Assembly (NCBI RefSeq): GCF_014681765.1
Contig: NZ_CP061498.1
Span: 3,361,501 to 3,425,500 of the forward strand
Source: Roseicitreum antarcticum
Lineage (GTDB): Bacteria > Pseudomonadota > Alphaproteobacteria > Rhodobacterales > Rhodobacteraceae
Length of the DNA: 64,000 nucleotides
Direction of reading: 5' to 3'
Positions 50,132 to 62,032 of this stretch are shown piece by piece (position 1 is the first letter of the stretch; each line of letters begins with the position of its first letter). A model generated the notes under the pieces. That model was not told the origin of the DNA, did not search any database, and was given only the letters and a program-made list of their open reading frames with translations. A program made the position numbers and the translations under genes.

Positions 50132-52387
50132 TTAGGCCCGCAAATCGTCGAAACTGCTGACGTATTTCAACAGGGCAGGGCGGGTGGATTCCACGCCCTC
50201 GGCCCGCGCGCGTTCGATGATGTCGCGCACCACGTCCAGATCGGCGCGGCGCAGCATGCTTTTTACCGGCCCGATAGAGGCCGGGCGCATCGACAGCGTG
50301 CGCAGTCCCGTCGCCGCCAGTGCCAGCGCGTCCAGCGGGCGCCCGGCATCCTCGCCGCAGAACGACAGCGCCGTGCCGGTGTCCGCACACCGTTTCACAA
50401 TCTCTTCGATGAAGGTCAGGAAACTGATGCTCAGCGTATCATAGCGGCGGCGCACCAGTTCATTCTCGCGGTCGGCGGCAAAGAAGAATTGCTTGAGGTC
50501 ATTCCCCCCGATCGAGATGAAATCCGCCGTCTCGAAGAAGCGGCGCGCGGCATAGGCCAGGCTGGGGGTTTCCAGCATCGCCCCGATTTCCAGCGACGCG
50601 GGCAGCACATGGCCCAGTGCGGCCTCGCGGTCGATCTCGCGCAGCAACTGCGCGCGCGCGCTGTCAAACTCGCTGGCCTGCGACACGAAGGGGAACATCA
50701 CCGACAACGGCCGCCCGTTCGCCGCGCGGATCAGCGCCTGAAGCTGCATCCGCATCACGCCGGGCTTGTCCAGCCCCACGCGCACCGCGCGCCAGCCCAT
50801 GGCCGGGTTCGGCTCATCGGGGCGCTTCATATAGGGCATCACCTTGTCGGACCCGATGTCGAGCGTGCGAAACGCCACGCGCCGCCCCCCCGCCGCATCC
50901 ATGACCCGGGAATAGAGCGCGGCCAGCTCGGACCGTTTCGGCACGGCATTGCGCAACAGGAATTGCAATTCGGTGCGGAACAACCCCACGCCATCGGCGC
51001 CCGAGTTCTCCAGCGACGGCAGGTCCGCCATAAGCCCCGCGTTCATATGCAGCGCAATCGTTTCGCCGCAGGCGGTCAGCGCGGGCTTGTCGCGCAAGCT
51101 TGCGTATTTTTCCTGGGCCTTGGCCTGCATGGCGATCTTGTCACGGAACGCGGCGGCGACGGCATCATCAGGGCGCAGATGCACGATCCCGCCATGACCG
51201 TCCACCAGAATATGGTCGTTGTTCAGCGCCTCGCTGGTGATCCGCGCCACATTGATGACCAATGGAATCGCCAGCGCCCGCGCCACAATCGCGGCATGCG
51301 ACCCGACAGAGCCTTCTTCCAGCACGATGCCGCGCAGCTTGCGGCCGTAATCCAGCAATTCGCCCGGGCCGATGCTGCGCGCCACCAGGATGGGACGCTC
51401 AGGCATCTCGGCCCCGGTTTCCGTGCCCTGGCCCGTCAGAATGCGCAAAAGCCGGTTCGACAGATCGTCCAGATCGTGCAGCCGGTCGCGCAAATAGGCG
51501 TCGGGCACTGTCTGCAAGCGGGCGCGCGCGCTGGATTGTTCCTTTTCCACTGCCGCTTCGGCCGACAGCCCGCGCGAGATGTCTTCTTCCATCCGGCGCA
51601 GCCAGCCGCGCGACTGCGCGAACATCCGGTAGGTCTGCAAGACCTCGACGTGTTCCTTGTCGACCGACCGCGTGGTTTTCAGCAGGTCGTCCACCGTGAT
51701 GCGCAACAGCTCGACGCCGGCACGCAGGCGGGCGACTTCGGCCTCGGGGTCGTCATTGACCAGGTTGGTGACCACCACGCGCGGCTCATGCAGCCAGACA
51801 TTGCCTTCCGCCGTGCCTTCCTGCCCCGATCCGCCGCGCATCATGACCGGGTGCTTGTGCAGCGGCGCCAGTGCGGCGCCTTCGCCGACGAAAGCGCCCA
51901 GTTCGGTCATTTCTGCCAGCACCATCGCCACGACTTCCAGCGCATAGACTTCATCTTCGGAATATTCGCGCGCGTCCTTCGACTGCACCACCAGCACGCC
52001 CAGCGTTTCGCCCAGCCGCTGCACCGGCACCCCCAGGAAGGACGAGAATACCTCTTCCCCCGTCTCGGGCATATACCGGAACCCCTTGGCGGCGGGGGCG
52101 TCGCCGGTGTTGATCGGGGTTGCGCTGCGGGCCACGCGGCCCACCAGGCCTTCGCCGATCTTCATGCGGGTCTGGTGTACCGATTCGGGCTTCAGCCCTT
52201 CGGTCGCGCACAATTCCAGCGTGTCCGAGTCGCGGAACAGGTAGATCGAACACACCTCGGTCTGCATCGATTCCGCGATGATCGTCGTGATCCGGTCCAG
52301 CCGCTCCTGCCCCGCGCCAGCCTCGGCCAGCGTGTCGCGCAGGCGTCGCAGCAGTTTGCGGCTTTCAGTTTCGGTTCGCTCGGGCAT
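50132..52387 (-). CDS. ptsP: Nitrogen PTS enzyme I (EI-Ntr, PtsP)
   Basis: A 751-residue protein that uses phosphoenolpyruvate to start the regulatory nitrogen phosphotransfer chain. An N-terminal GAF domain (about 15-150), the swivel domain with the phosphorylated His in GSVGSHAAIVARAL (about 355-368), and the PEP-binding barrel with GADGVGLFRTELQFL and SFCGEDAGRP (catalytic Cys) are seen. GAF plus EI is specific for PtsP. It lies 24 bases after lysC on the same strand, a pair conserved in this bacterial group. No sugar-PTS genes are near. Confidence 0.95.
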   Translation of the reverse strand: MPERTETESRKLLRRLRDTLAEAGAGQERLDRITTIIAESMQTEVCSIYLFRDSDTLELCATEGLKPESVHQTRMKIGEGLVGRVARSATPINTGDAPAAKGFRYMPETGEEVFSSFLGVPVQRLGETLGVLVVQSKDAREYSEDEVYALEVVAMVLAEMTELGAFVGEGAALAPLHKHPVMMRGGSGQEGTAEGNVWLHEPRVVVTNLVNDDPEAEVARLRAGVELLRITVDDLLKTTRSVDKEHVEVLQTYRMFAQSRGWLRRMEEDISRGLSAEAAVEKEQSSARARLQTVPDAYLRDRLHDLDDLSNRLLRILTGQGTETGAEMPERPILVARSIGPGELLDYGRKLRGIVLEEGSVGSHAAIVARALAIPLVINVARITSEALNNDHILVDGHGGIVHLRPDDAVAAAFRDKIAMQAKAQEKYASLRDKPALTACGETIALHMNAGLMADLPSLENSGADGVGLFRTELQFLLRNAVPKRSELAALYSRVMDAAGGRRVAFRTLDIGSDKVMPYMKRPDEPNPAMGWRAVRVGLDKPGVMRMQLQALIRAANGRPLSVMFPFVSQASEFDSARAQLLREIDREAALGHVLPASLEIGAMLETPSLAYAARRFFETADFISIGGNDLKQFFFAADRENELVRRRYDTLSISFLTFIEEIVKRCADTGTALSFCGEDAGRPLDALALAATGLRTLSMRPASIGPVKSMLRRADLDVVRDIIERARAEGVESTRPALLKYVSSFDDLRA

Positions 52388-52411
52388 GACCCATCCGATG
52401 CTGTTCAGGGT

Positions 52412-53671
52412 TCAGGGTGCGGCGTCCAGTTCAAACGCATCATGCAGGGCCTGAACCGCCAGTTCCATATATTTCCGGTCGATCAACACGGAAATCTTGA
52501 TCTCGGACGTGGCGATCACCTTGATGTTCACGCCCTCGGAGGCCAGCGCGCGGAACATCCGCGCCGCAACCCCAGCGTGCGACCGCATCCCGATGCCCAC
52601 GACCGAGACCTTGGCCGCATCCACATCCACGACCAGATCGTCATACTTGATCGTGCCTGCCTCGCGGGCGGCTTCCAGCGCGTGGCGCGCGCGCGCCACC
52701 TGATCGACAGGGCACGAGAATGTCATGTCGGTGACCGCACCCACATGCCCTTCATAATCCTTTTCCGAGATGTTTTGCACGATCATATCGACATTCACCC
52801 CGGCATCGGCCAGCGGGCCAAAGATCGCGGCGGCAATGCCGGGGCGGTCTTCCACCGTCACCAGCGTCATCTTCGCCTCATCCCGTGAATAGGCCACGCC
52901 CGAAACGACTTTCGATTCCATGATCTCATCCTCATCACATACCAGGGTTCCCGAGGTCTCATCCGTATCCTCGAACGATGACAGCACGCGCAGCCGTACC
53001 TTGTAGCGCATGGCCAGTTCGACCGACCGGGTCTGCAACACCTTGGCACCCAGGCTGGCCAGTTCCAGCATTTCCTCAAACGAGATCTTCGCCAGCTTGC
53101 GCGCCTTCGACGTGATGCGCGGATCGGTCGTATAGATCCCGTTCACATCGGTATAAATATCGCAACGCTCGGCCCCGAAGGCGGCGGCAAAGGCCACCGC
53201 CGTGGTGTCCGACCCGCCCCGGCCCAGCGTGGTGATGCGCCCCTCGGGCGACACGCCCTGAAATCCCGCGACCACCGCGACGCTGAAGCCCTCGGCGAAT
53301 TTCTGGTCGATATTGTCGCGCGGGATCGACACGAAGCGCGCCGTGGAATGCGCCGAGGTGGTGTTGATCGGCACTTGCCAGCCCTGCCAACTGCGCGCGG
53401 GCACGTCCATTTCCTGCAAGGTCAGCGCCATCAGCCCGGCGGTCACATTCTCGCCCGCGCTGACCACCGCGTCGTATTCGCGCGCATCATAAAGCGGCGA
53501 GGTCTCACCGACCCAGCCGACCAATTCATTGGTCTTGCCCGACATGGCCGAGACGATGACGATCACGTCATAGCCGCGCTCCACCTCGCGCTTGACCTTT
53601 GCGGCGGCGTTGCGGATGCGCGCCAGATCGGCGACCGAGGTACCGCCGAATTTCATCACCAGAAGCGGCAT
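52412..53671 (-). CDS. lysC: Aspartate kinase
   Basis: A 419-residue enzyme of the lysine/threonine/methionine pathway that phosphorylates aspartate. The kinase domain has VMKFGGTSVAD (about 5-15), VSAGENVTAGL, TTLGRGGSDTTAVA (about 147-160) and YTDVNGIYTTDPR. Two C-terminal ACT domains (from about 260) bind feedback inhibitors. The size and the ACT pair fit the class IIa type in alphaproteobacteria. It precedes ptsP in one message, linking amino-acid synthesis with nitrogen signalling. Confidence 0.95.
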   Translation of the reverse strand: MPLLVMKFGGTSVADLARIRNAAAKVKREVERGYDVIVIVSAMSGKTNELVGWVGETSPLYDAREYDAVVSAGENVTAGLMALTLQEMDVPARSWQGWQVPINTTSAHSTARFVSIPRDNIDQKFAEGFSVAVVAGFQGVSPEGRITTLGRGGSDTTAVAFAAAFGAERCDIYTDVNGIYTTDPRITSKARKLAKISFEEMLELASLGAKVLQTRSVELAMRYKVRLRVLSSFEDTDETSGTLVCDEDEIMESKVVSGVAYSRDEAKMTLVTVEDRPGIAAAIFGPLADAGVNVDMIVQNISEKDYEGHVGAVTDMTFSCPVDQVARARHALEAAREAGTIKYDDLVVDVDAAKVSVVGIGMRSHAGVAARMFRALASEGVNIKVIATSEIKISVLIDRKYMELAVQALHDAFELDAAP

Positions 53672-53787
53672 GTTTTACACCCCTGAGCAAACCCCCCGGT
53701 CAACGCGCCGGGTCCGGCGTCTCTTAGGACTCTGTGCGGCCGTCCGCAAGGGCCGCCTCAAAGGCTGCCCGCGTTTCAGTGCCGGTT

Positions 53788-54270
53788 TCAGTTGGTTTTT
53801 GCCTTTGGAATAAAGGGCAAGGGCGCGATGGGCACCCCGTCTTCCAGCAGCGCGCGCACCTCGCTTGGGTTGGCATCGCCATAGATCGCGCGTTCGGGCG
53901 CATCGCCCAGATGCATGCGCCGTGCCTCATCGGCGAAACGCGGCCCGACATAATCGGCATGCGCCTCGATATGCTTGCGCAGCGCGGCCAGTTTCGCGGC
54001 GACCTCGGGGGGCGGGGCCGCGATCATCGGGCGGGAAGCGGCGGGTCCCGGCGCAGGTGCAGGGGCAGGGGCACGGGCAGGGGCAGGGGGTGCTGCATCA
54101 GCCTTGCCGGGCCGCACCGCCGGGGCCATCAGCGCCTTTGCCACCTGCGCATCGCCGCAGATCGGGCAGGTCACATGCCCGGCCGACCGCAGGCTGTCAT
54201 AGGCCGCGTTACCGGCAAACCAGCTGTCAAACTGGTGGCCCTTGGAGCAGCTTAGCGTGAATCGGATCAT
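53788..54270 (-). CDS. DUF1178 protein
   Basis: A 160-residue protein of the DUF1178 family. The N-terminal zinc-finger-like part MIRFTLSCSKGHQFDSWFAG contains one Cys, with CPICGDAQVAKALMAPAV near 43-60. Then comes a flexible Pro/Ala linker (PAPARAPAPAPAPGPA). The C-terminal helical part is LRKHIEAHADYVGPRFADEARRMH, with GDANPSEVRALLEDG near the end. Function unknown. ATG 54270 was chosen because the conserved start lies there; an upstream in-frame ATG adds nine residues. Confidence 0.9.
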   Translation of the reverse strand: MIRFTLSCSKGHQFDSWFAGNAAYDSLRSAGHVTCPICGDAQVAKALMAPAVRPGKADAAPPAPARAPAPAPAPGPAASRPMIAAPPPEVAAKLAALRKHIEAHADYVGPRFADEARRMHLGDAPERAIYGDANPSEVRALLEDGVPIAPLPFIPKAKTN

Positions 54271-54476
54271 GGTCGCCCGCCTGTCATGGTAGTGCAATAC
54301 TTATGCGCCTGCCCCGCAGCTTCAAGGGACAGCTTGAAGGCTGCCATGCCCGGGTTACTTGTTTGCAAAGAACTGGAGGGCATGTGATGCGATTTTTCTT
54401 CCGGCGTTGTGCCGCCCGCCGCATTCCCTACGCGATGGTGCAGGCCGCCACAATCGCACCCCTGCGGGGCTGAGGG

Positions 54477-55625
54477 ATGGGGCTGGACGGCAGCGCGACC
54501 GCGCAGGCGGCAGACACGGCCCTGCGCCCCCCGGTGTTCATCGGGTCAGAGATCTATCGGGGGTCCAGCTATGGCGCCTGGCACCCGCTGCGCATTCCGC
54601 GTGTCTCGACCGTGATGGATCTGATCCGTGCGCTGAATTGGCTGGAACCGGGGCAATACCGCAACAGCCCGCGCGCCAAGCCAAAGGCGCTGCACATCTG
54701 GCACGACCCCGCCTATGTCAGCGCGCTGCAGGCGGCAGAAGCGGCGGGCAGCGTCAGCGAGGCCATCCGCATGCGGCACGGGCTGGGCACCACGGCCAAC
54801 CCGGTGTTCCCGCAGGTGTTCCGCCGCCCCGCGACCTCGGCCGGGGGCACGATGCTTGCCGCCGAACTGGTGGCGGACGGCGGGGTGGTGCATGTGCCGG
54901 GCGGCGGCACGCATCATGCGCTGCCCGACCGGGCGAACGGGTTTTGCTACCTCAACGACCCCGTGCTGTGCCTGCTGCGCCTGCGCGCGCTGGGAATGCG
55001 GCGCATCGCCTATGTCGATATCGACGCGCATCATTGCGATGGTGTGGCGCATGGCTTCCACGGCGCCGGGGATGTGCGGATGTTTTCTGTCCATGAGGAA
55101 AGGCGCTGGCCCTACACCGGGGCCATCGACGACACGGCCGGGGGCGCGGCGGTGAACCTGCCGGTGCCGCGCGGCCTGAACGATACCGAGATGCGCGCGA
55201 TCGCCATCCGCCTGATCCTGCCCCGGCTGGCCGATTGGGCACCCGACGCGATCGTGCTGCAATGCGGCGCCGACATGCTGCTGGAAGACCCGCTGTCGCG
55301 GCTTGCCCTGTCGAACAACGCGCATTTCGACATGATCCGCGCGCTGCGCCGCCTCAGCCCGCGCCTGATCGTCATGGGCGGCGGTGGGTACAACCCCTGG
55401 ACCGTGGCGCGCCTGTGGACCGGGGTGTGGGGTGTCTTGAACGACCGCGCGATGCCTGCGGTCCTGCCACCCGCCGCGCAGGCGGTGCTGCGCGCGCTGA
55501 GCTTCCCGGGCAACCGCCTGGGCAAGAACCCGCCGGAACATTGGTTCACCACGCTGCAAGACGCCCCCCGCGAAGGCCCCCTGCGCCCCGAGATCACCGC
55601 CCGGCTGGCAACATTGGGGGCATGA
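54477..55625 (+). CDS. Histone deacetylase-like amidohydrolase (AcuC type)
   Basis: A 382-residue metallohydrolase. Active-site elements are HVPGGGTHHALPD (His pair, about 141-153), DIDAHHCDGVAHGF (zinc Asp and His, about 182-195), LQCGADMLLEDPL (zinc Asp) and GGGGYNPWTVARLW (catalytic Tyr). In bacteria such enzymes remove acetyl groups from proteins (AcuC) or polyamines. Nothing nearby shows the substrate. Start ATG 54477 has a GAGG upstream. It converges with lon across a 374-bp gap. Confidence 0.92.
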   Translation: MGLDGSATAQAADTALRPPVFIGSEIYRGSSYGAWHPLRIPRVSTVMDLIRALNWLEPGQYRNSPRAKPKALHIWHDPAYVSALQAAEAAGSVSEAIRMRHGLGTTANPVFPQVFRRPATSAGGTMLAAELVADGGVVHVPGGGTHHALPDRANGFCYLNDPVLCLLRLRALGMRRIAYVDIDAHHCDGVAHGFHGAGDVRMFSVHEERRWPYTGAIDDTAGGAAVNLPVPRGLNDTEMRAIAIRLILPRLADWAPDAIVLQCGADMLLEDPLSRLALSNNAHFDMIRALRRLSPRLIVMGGGGYNPWTVARLWTGVWGVLNDRAMPAVLPPAAQAVLRALSFPGNRLGKNPPEHWFTTLQDAPREGPLRPEITARLATLGA

Positions 55626-55999
55626 CGCACGGGGTATGACGGGGGGCACCCGAGCCCGGAAGACGGCGCCCAGAAGACGGCGCCCAGAAGACGGCGCCAT
55701 TCGGGCGGGGCCACTTTACGCAGGGCCCTTGCAGGTGGCGTCTGAGGGCGCTTTGAAGCTGGGCCATAAAACGGGTGCCATGAAACGGGAGCCATGAAAC
55801 AGTGCAGCGGAGGCGTCGACCCCTGTGCTTTACCTTCGCGCCACAGCGCGGCGAGCCGGGCGTTTCCCCACCCATTTGTTGCGTGCACGAAAAAACCCGC
55901 CCGTTTCCGGGCGGGTTTCTACGTTGGTGACATGGCCAGGGCGGCTCAGGCGCTCTGAAACGCCGTCGCGCTGCGGGCCTGTCCGCCCCACCGCCCCGC
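55626..55999. other. Intergenic stretch with tandem repeats and the lon terminator
   Basis: A 14-bp unit AGACGGCGCCCAGA repeats 2.7 times at 55661-55698. A different 14-bp unit, CGGG(T/A)GCCATGAAA, repeats twice at 55772-55799. No gene is recognised. The intrinsic terminator of lon is at 55889-55918. Confidence 0.75.
55889..55918 (-). terminator. Intrinsic terminator of lon
   Basis: Read on the minus strand, AAACCCGCCCG pairs with CGGGCGGGTTT around the stable GAAA tetraloop (+ strand arms 55893-55903 and 55908-55918), followed by a T-run. It lies about 80 bases after the lon stop. Confidence 0.85.
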
Positions 56000-58411
56000 T
56001 TAATGCGCGGCGCGGCTTGCGGTCTCGTCGGATTTCGCTGCGACGGCAGCCAGTCGCGCGGCTTCTTCCGCGTCCTCATCCCATTCGATCGCCTCGGGCT
56101 GACGCACCAGGGCGTGTTGCAGGACCTCGCGGACATTCGAAACCGGGATGATGGTCAGCCCTTCCTTCACGTTGTCCGGGATTTCCGGCAGATCCTTCGC
56201 GTTGTCTTGCGGGATCATCACGGTGGTGATGCCGCCGCGCAGGGCCGCCAGCAGTTTTTCCTTCAGCCCGCCGATGGCCAGCACATTGCCGCGCAGCGTG
56301 ACCTCGCCGGTCATGGCGACATTGGCCCGCACCGGGATCTGCGTCAGCACCGACACGATAGAGGTCACCATGCCCACGCCCGCACTCGGCCCGTCCTTGG
56401 GCGTCGCGCCTTCCGGGACGTGAACGTGAATATCCATCGTCTCGAACCGCGGCGGCTTCACGCCCAGTTGCGGGCTGATCGAGCGCACGAAACTGCTGGC
56501 AGCGTCGATGGATTCCTTCATCACATCGCCCAGCTTGCCGGTGGTCTTCATCCGGCCCTTGCCGGGCAGGCGCAGCGCCTCGATCTGCAACAGCTCACCG
56601 CCGACGCTGGTCCAGGCCAGCCCCGTCACCACGCCGATCTGGTCTTCCTTTTCGGCCAGCCCGTATTTGTGGCGCGGCACGCCCAGGTAATCCGCCAGGT
56701 TGGACTTGGTGACGATCACCTTGTCCTCTTGCTTGCGGATGATCCGGGTCACCGCCTTGCGCGCAATCTTGGCAAGTTCGCGCTCAAGGTTGCGCACCCC
56801 GGCCTCGCGGGTATAGCGGCGAATGATCTCCATCAGCGCGCTGTCCGACACGGTCAGTTCACCCCGGCGCAACCCGTGATTCTTGATCGCTTTCGGCATC
56901 AGGTGGCGCAGCGCGATTTCCGATTTCTCATCCTCGGTGTAGCCCGACAGCGGAATGATCTCCATCCGGTCCAGAAGCGGCCCCGGCATGTTGTAGCTGT
57001 TGGCCGTGGTCAGGAACATCACGTTCGACAGATCGTATTCGACCTCCAGATAATGGTCGGTGAAGGTTGCGTTTTGCTCCGGGTCCAGCACCTCCAGCAT
57101 GGCGCTTGCCGGATCGCCCCGGAAATCCTGCCCCATCTTGTCGATTTCATCGAGCAAGATCAGCGGGTTGTTGGTCTTCGCCTTTTTCATCGCCTGAATG
57201 ATCTTGCCCGGCATCGACCCGATATAGGTGCGGCGGTGGCCCCGGATCTCGGATTCGTCGCGCACGCCGCCCAGCGAGATGCGGATGAACTCACGCCCCG
57301 TGGCCCTGGCCACGCTGCGCCCGAGCGAGGTCTTGCCCACCCCCGGCGGGCCGACGAGGCACATGATCGGCCCCTTCAGCTTGGCCGAGCGGGTCTGCAC
57401 CGCCAGATATTCGACGATGCGTTCCTTGACCTTCTCCAGGCTGTAATGGTCGGCATCCAGCACTTCTTGCGCTTTGCCCAGATCCTTTTTCACCCGGCTT
57501 TTGACATTCCACGGGATCGACAGCATCCAGTCCAGATAGTTGCGCACCACCGTCGCCTCGGCTGACATGGGCGACATGGATTTCAGCTTCTTGATCTCGG
57601 CATCGGCCTTGGCGCGGGCTTCCTTCGACAGCTTGGTGGCGGCGATCTTGGCTTCCAGTTCGGCCACTTCATTCTGGCCGTCCTCGCCGTCGCCCAGTTC
57701 CTTCTGAATGGCCTTCATCTGCTCATTCAGATAATACTCGCGCTGCGTGCGCTCCATCTGGCTTTTCACGCGGGTCTTGATCTTGCGTTCCACTTGCAGG
57801 ACCGACATTTCGCCCTGCATCAGCGCATAGATCTTCTCCAGCCGCTGGGCGACATCGAGCTGTTCCAGCAGCGCCTGCTTTTCGCTGACATCCACGCCCA
57901 GATGCCCTGCGGCCAGGTCGGCCAGCCGGTCAGGTGCGGTGGTGTCGCTGATCGCGGCCAGTGCTTCCTCGGGGATGTTCTTGCGGATCTTCGCATAGCG
58001 CTCGAATTCGGTGCTGACCGACCGGACCATCGCCTTGATCGCGGCACCGTCGCCTTCAACCTCGTGCAATTCCTCAGCCTCGGCCTCGAAATGGTCGGGG
58101 TTTTCAATGAAGCGGGTGATGCGCACGCGCACCCGCCCTTCGACCAGCACCTTCACGGTGCCGTCAGGCAGTTTCAGCATTTGCAACACATTGGCCAGCA
58201 CGCCGGTGCGGTAGATGCCATCGGCGCCGGGGTCTTCCTCGGCGTGGTCTTTCTGGCTGGACAGAAGGATTTGCTTGTCCTCGCTCATCACAGCTTCCAG
58301 CGCGCGGACGGATTTGTCACGCCCCACGAAAAGCGGCACGATCATGTGCGGGAATACCACCATATCGCGCAGGGGCAGAACGGGGTAGGTTGTCGTGCTG
58401 TGCTTGGTCAT
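56000..58411 (-). CDS. lon: ATP-dependent Lon protease
   Basis: An 803-residue AAA+ serine protease that degrades misfolded and regulatory proteins. The N-terminal substrate domain opens [15 protein letters not shown]. Walker A is [11 protein letters not shown] (about 355-365), Walker B is ILLDEIDKM, and the protease domain has the catalytic Ser in [11 protein letters not shown] and the Lys in [12 protein letters not shown]. Length is normal. ATG 58411 has GAGG seven bases upstream; ATG 58430-58432 adds seven residues. A strong terminator follows. Confidence 0.97.
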   Translation of the reverse strand: MTKHSTTTYPVLPLRDMVVFPHMIVPLFVGRDKSVRALEAVMSEDKQILLSSQKDHAEEDPGADGIYRTGVLANVLQMLKLPDGTVKVLVEGRVRVRITRFIENPDHFEAEAEELHEVEGDGAAIKAMVRSVSTEFERYAKIRKNIPEEALAAISDTTAPDRLADLAAGHLGVDVSEKQALLEQLDVAQRLEKIYALMQGEMSVLQVERKIKTRVKSQMERTQREYYLNEQMKAIQKELGDGEDGQNEVAELEAKIAATKLSKEARAKADAEIKKLKSMSPMSAEATVVRNYLDWMLSIPWNVKSRVKKDLGKAQEVLDADHYSLEKVKERIVEYLAVQTRSAKLKGPIMCLVGPPGVGKTSLGRSVARATGREFIRISLGGVRDESEIRGHRRTYIGSMPGKIIQAMKKAKTNNPLILLDEIDKMGQDFRGDPASAMLEVLDPEQNATFTDHYLEVEYDLSNVMFLTTANSYNMPGPLLDRMEIIPLSGYTEDEKSEIALRHLMPKAIKNHGLRRGELTVSDSALMEIIRRYTREAGVRNLERELAKIARKAVTRIIRKQEDKVIVTKSNLADYLGVPRHKYGLAEKEDQIGVVTGLAWTSVGGELLQIEALRLPGKGRMKTTGKLGDVMKESIDAASSFVRSISPQLGVKPPRFETMDIHVHVPEGATPKDGPSAGVGMVTSIVSVLTQIPVRANVAMTGEVTLRGNVLAIGGLKEKLLAALRGGITTVMIPQDNAKDLPEIPDNVKEGLTIIPVSNVREVLQHALVRQPEAIEWDEDAEEAARLAAVAAKSDETASRAAH

Positions 58412-58814
58412 TTTGTGCCTCGGTCTTTTCATACGGGCGCGGCCGGTGCCGCTGTCTGGCTATACTTGGGTCGAAATACGGCGGGTTTCAAGCCGCAGTC
58501 GTGGCGACAATCTGTGCCGCTGCGCGCAATAGCGGTGCGGCGCGCGGGGAAGGGTTGCGCAGGGCGCGGGCGGTTGCGGGTGCCAGTTCTGGGCGGTCCA
58601 AAGGGGCGGCTGCACCACCCACGGTTGCGTTTCGGGGTTGGTTTCCCAGGCATCGGGGGCGCTACCTTGGCAGCATGCGCCGCGCGCGCAGCGGGGTCCA
58701 GCCCCGGAAGGTACAAAGGTTAATAACCCCGCGACCCGCCGGGCGTATGTATCAAAACCATACCGGAACCATACCGTTTCCAGATGCGGTCCCGGGCGGT
58801 GTCAGGGCCGGAAG
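58412..58814. other. Intergenic stretch between lon and tgt
   Basis: About 400 GC-rich bases with no convincing gene. It should contain the lon promoter (minus strand) and the 3' end of tgt. I recognise no clear heat-shock promoter, terminator or RNA gene. Confidence 0.5.
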
Positions 58815-60020
<1,206 letters not shown>

Positions 60021-60109
60021 TCACGGAATTGTGGCACAGCTGACACGTTCCCGTTACCCACCGCTGGTAGTCAGCAGCCCTGATGTAACTTCAAGGCCGG
60101 AGCCTTTTC

Positions 60110-61339
60110 ATGACCCCACGCTGCCTTACAGCCCTTGCGCTGATCCTGACTGCAACCGCCACCACTGCCACCGCGCAAGAGTACCTGAGCTATGGTCCGC
60201 GCCCGGCATACCTGGTTGGCCAGATGACCGATGGTCCGCTGAAAGATCAACTGACTCAATGCCTTGGCCAAACGCCTTCGCGCAGCGATTTCTCCATCGG
60301 GCACCGTGGCGCGCCGCTGATGTTGCCAGAGCACACCGTCGAATCGAACGTCGCCGCCGCGCAGATGGGCGCAGGCATCCTGGAATGTGACGTGACCTTC
60401 ACCGCCGATCTGGAACTGGTCTGCCGTCACGCCCAGAACGATCTGCACACCACCACGAACATCGTCGCCACCGACCTGGGCGAAAAATGCACCGTGCCGT
60501 TCACGGCGGCTTCGGGCGATACGCCCGCCAGCGCCGAATGCCGCACCTCGGATCTGACGCTGGAAGAATTCCGCAGCCTGTCGGCAAAGATGGACGCGTC
60601 TGACAACACCGCCACGACGACCGAAGGGTATCTGGGCGGCACCGCCTCGTTCCGCACCGACCTTTACACCCACAGCGCAACCTCGATGACCCATGCGGAA
60701 TCCATCGAATTGTTCCGCGGCCTGGGTGCGAAATTCACCCCGGAACTGAAATCGCCCAGCGTCGAGATGCCCTTCAACGGCTTCACGCAGGCAGATTACG
60801 CCCAGAAGATGATCGACGAATACAAGGCTGCGGGCATCCCCGCTTCCGATGTCTGGGCACAGTCGTTCGACCTGCAAGATGTCCTCTACTGGATTGAGAA
60901 TGAGCCAGAATTCGGCGCGCAGGCCGTGTATCTGGATGACCGCTATGAACTGGAAGAAGGCGATGGCGGCCTGCTGGATCCGATGGATGCCGCAACTTTC
61001 CAGCCCAGCATGCAAGAACTGGCCGACATGGGCGTGCAGTACATTGCGCCGCCGCTCTGGTTGCTGGTGACGCTGGATGCCGATGGTGAGATGGTGCCGT
61101 CGGTCTATGCCGATGAAGCCACCGCAGCCGGGCTGAACATCATCACCTGGACGTTGGAACGCTCGGGCCCGCTCAACACCGGCGGTGGCTGGTACTTCCA
61201 GTCGGTCGCGGAAGCCACTGACAACGACGGCGTGACCTATGAACTGCTCGATGTTCTGGCGCAGGACGTGGGTGTGGTCGGCGTCTTCTCTGACTGGCCT
61301 GCCACCACGACCTTCTATGCCAACTGCATGGGTCTTTGA
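60110..61339 (+). CDS. Periplasmic glycerophosphodiester phosphodiesterase
   Basis: A 409-residue secreted enzyme that hydrolyses glycerophosphodiesters to glycerol-3-phosphate and an alcohol. The Sec signal ends near residue 22 ([11 protein letters not shown]). The GDPD core has the HR motif in [18 protein letters not shown] (about 62-79), the metal-binding ECDVTFTAD and VCRHAQND, with the KSP region ELKSPSVEM. It is long compared with E. coli GlpQ (358), from inserts at about 130-200. No other glp gene adjoins it, so its regulation is not obvious. Confidence 0.88.
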   Translation: MTPRCLTALALILTATATTATAQEYLSYGPRPAYLVGQMTDGPLKDQLTQCLGQTPSRSDFSIGHRGAPLMLPEHTVESNVAAAQMGAGILECDVTFTADLELVCRHAQNDLHTTTNIVATDLGEKCTVPFTAASGDTPASAECRTSDLTLEEFRSLSAKMDASDNTATTTEGYLGGTASFRTDLYTHSATSMTHAESIELFRGLGAKFTPELKSPSVEMPFNGFTQADYAQKMIDEYKAAGIPASDVWAQSFDLQDVLYWIENEPEFGAQAVYLDDRYELEEGDGGLLDPMDAATFQPSMQELADMGVQYIAPPLWLLVTLDADGEMVPSVYADEATAAGLNIITWTLERSGPLNTGGGWYFQSVAEATDNDGVTYELLDVLAQDVGVVGVFSDWPATTTFYANCMGL

Positions 61340-61675
61340 TCCCGCGCATTGACCGAATTCAACGGTAGGTATAGAGTTTCAAGTCAATACCGATATTTTC
61401 AATGATGTATCTGCGGGCGGGGCCATGGCCCCGCCCGTAATTCGTTGGCGAAACATGTGCCCCGGGGTCGCGGGCGGTTCGCGACGCGACACCGTGGCGT
61501 GTCAGAGGTTTGCGCGGCTCGGCCCGGCCTGATACAATGAGGTTTGTCTTTCCTGTGGCCCGCCCCCCGGCCATCGTCCAGCCCTTTTCACAATTCCCGT
61601 ACAGTTCGGGCCGACCACTGGACGGGGCGGGATAATTCCTTATATCTTTGCTCAAGAACAACCGTGAGGCCCGCC
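61340..61675. other. Intergenic stretch with a 24-bp palindrome
   Basis: No gene is recognised. CGGGCGGGGCC (61414-61424) and GGCCCCGCCCG (61427-61437) form a perfect palindrome, perhaps the end of the phosphodiesterase message. The rest is GC-rich with an AT patch at 61634-61655 that may hold the promoter of the next operon. Confidence 0.55.
61414..61437 (+). terminator. Palindromic hairpin, possible terminator of the phosphodiesterase gene
   Basis: A perfect 24-bp palindrome 75 bases after the stop codon, followed by TAATTCG. The short T content makes termination efficiency uncertain. Confidence 0.5.
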
Positions 61676-62032
61676 ATGACCCAACCTGTACCCGAGGGCA
61701 CCCCCCTGATCCGCCCGTCCAGCACGGAACATCCGCTGTATGAAAACATCGTGGATGCCTGCAAAACCGTGTTCGACCCGGAGATTCCGGTCAACATCTA
61801 CGATCTGGGGCTGATCTACACGATCGCCATCTCGGACGATAACGACGTGGGCATCACCATGACCCTCACCGCACCGGGCTGCCCGGTCGCGGGTGAGATG
61901 CCAGGCTGGGTCGCCGATGCAGTCGGCCCGCTGGAAGGCGTGCGCCAGGTCGATGTCGAAATGACGTTCGAGCCGCAATGGGGCATGGATATGATGTCCG
62001 ACGAGGCGCGGCTGGAATTGGGGTTCATGTGA
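61676..62032 (+). CDS. MIP18/DUF59-family Fe-S cluster assembly protein (SufT-like)
   Basis: A 118-residue protein. The DUF59 fold is seen in VDACKTVFDPEIPVNIYDLGLIY (about 27-49), TMTLTAPGCPVAGEMPGWV with a conserved Cys, and VEMTFEPQWGMDMMSDEARLELG. Such proteins (SufT/PaaD/MIP18) help to deliver or mature Fe-S clusters. Two genes further lies a SufA/ErpA-type carrier, which strengthens this role. Start ATG 61676 has GAGG upstream. Its stop overlaps the next ATG (TGATG). Confidence 0.9.
   Translation: MTQPVPEGTPLIRPSSTEHPLYENIVDACKTVFDPEIPVNIYDLGLIYTIAISDDNDVGITMTLTAPGCPVAGEMPGWVADAVGPLEGVRQVDVEMTFEPQWGMDMMSDEARLELGFM

Noticed and set aside
50108-52888. Plus-strand frame of 926 codons opposite ptsP and lysC
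   Set aside because: His/Arg/Gln-rich shadow of two clear genes.
56003-57565. Plus-strand frame of 520 codons opposite lon
   Set aside because: Shadow of lon with biased composition and no motif.
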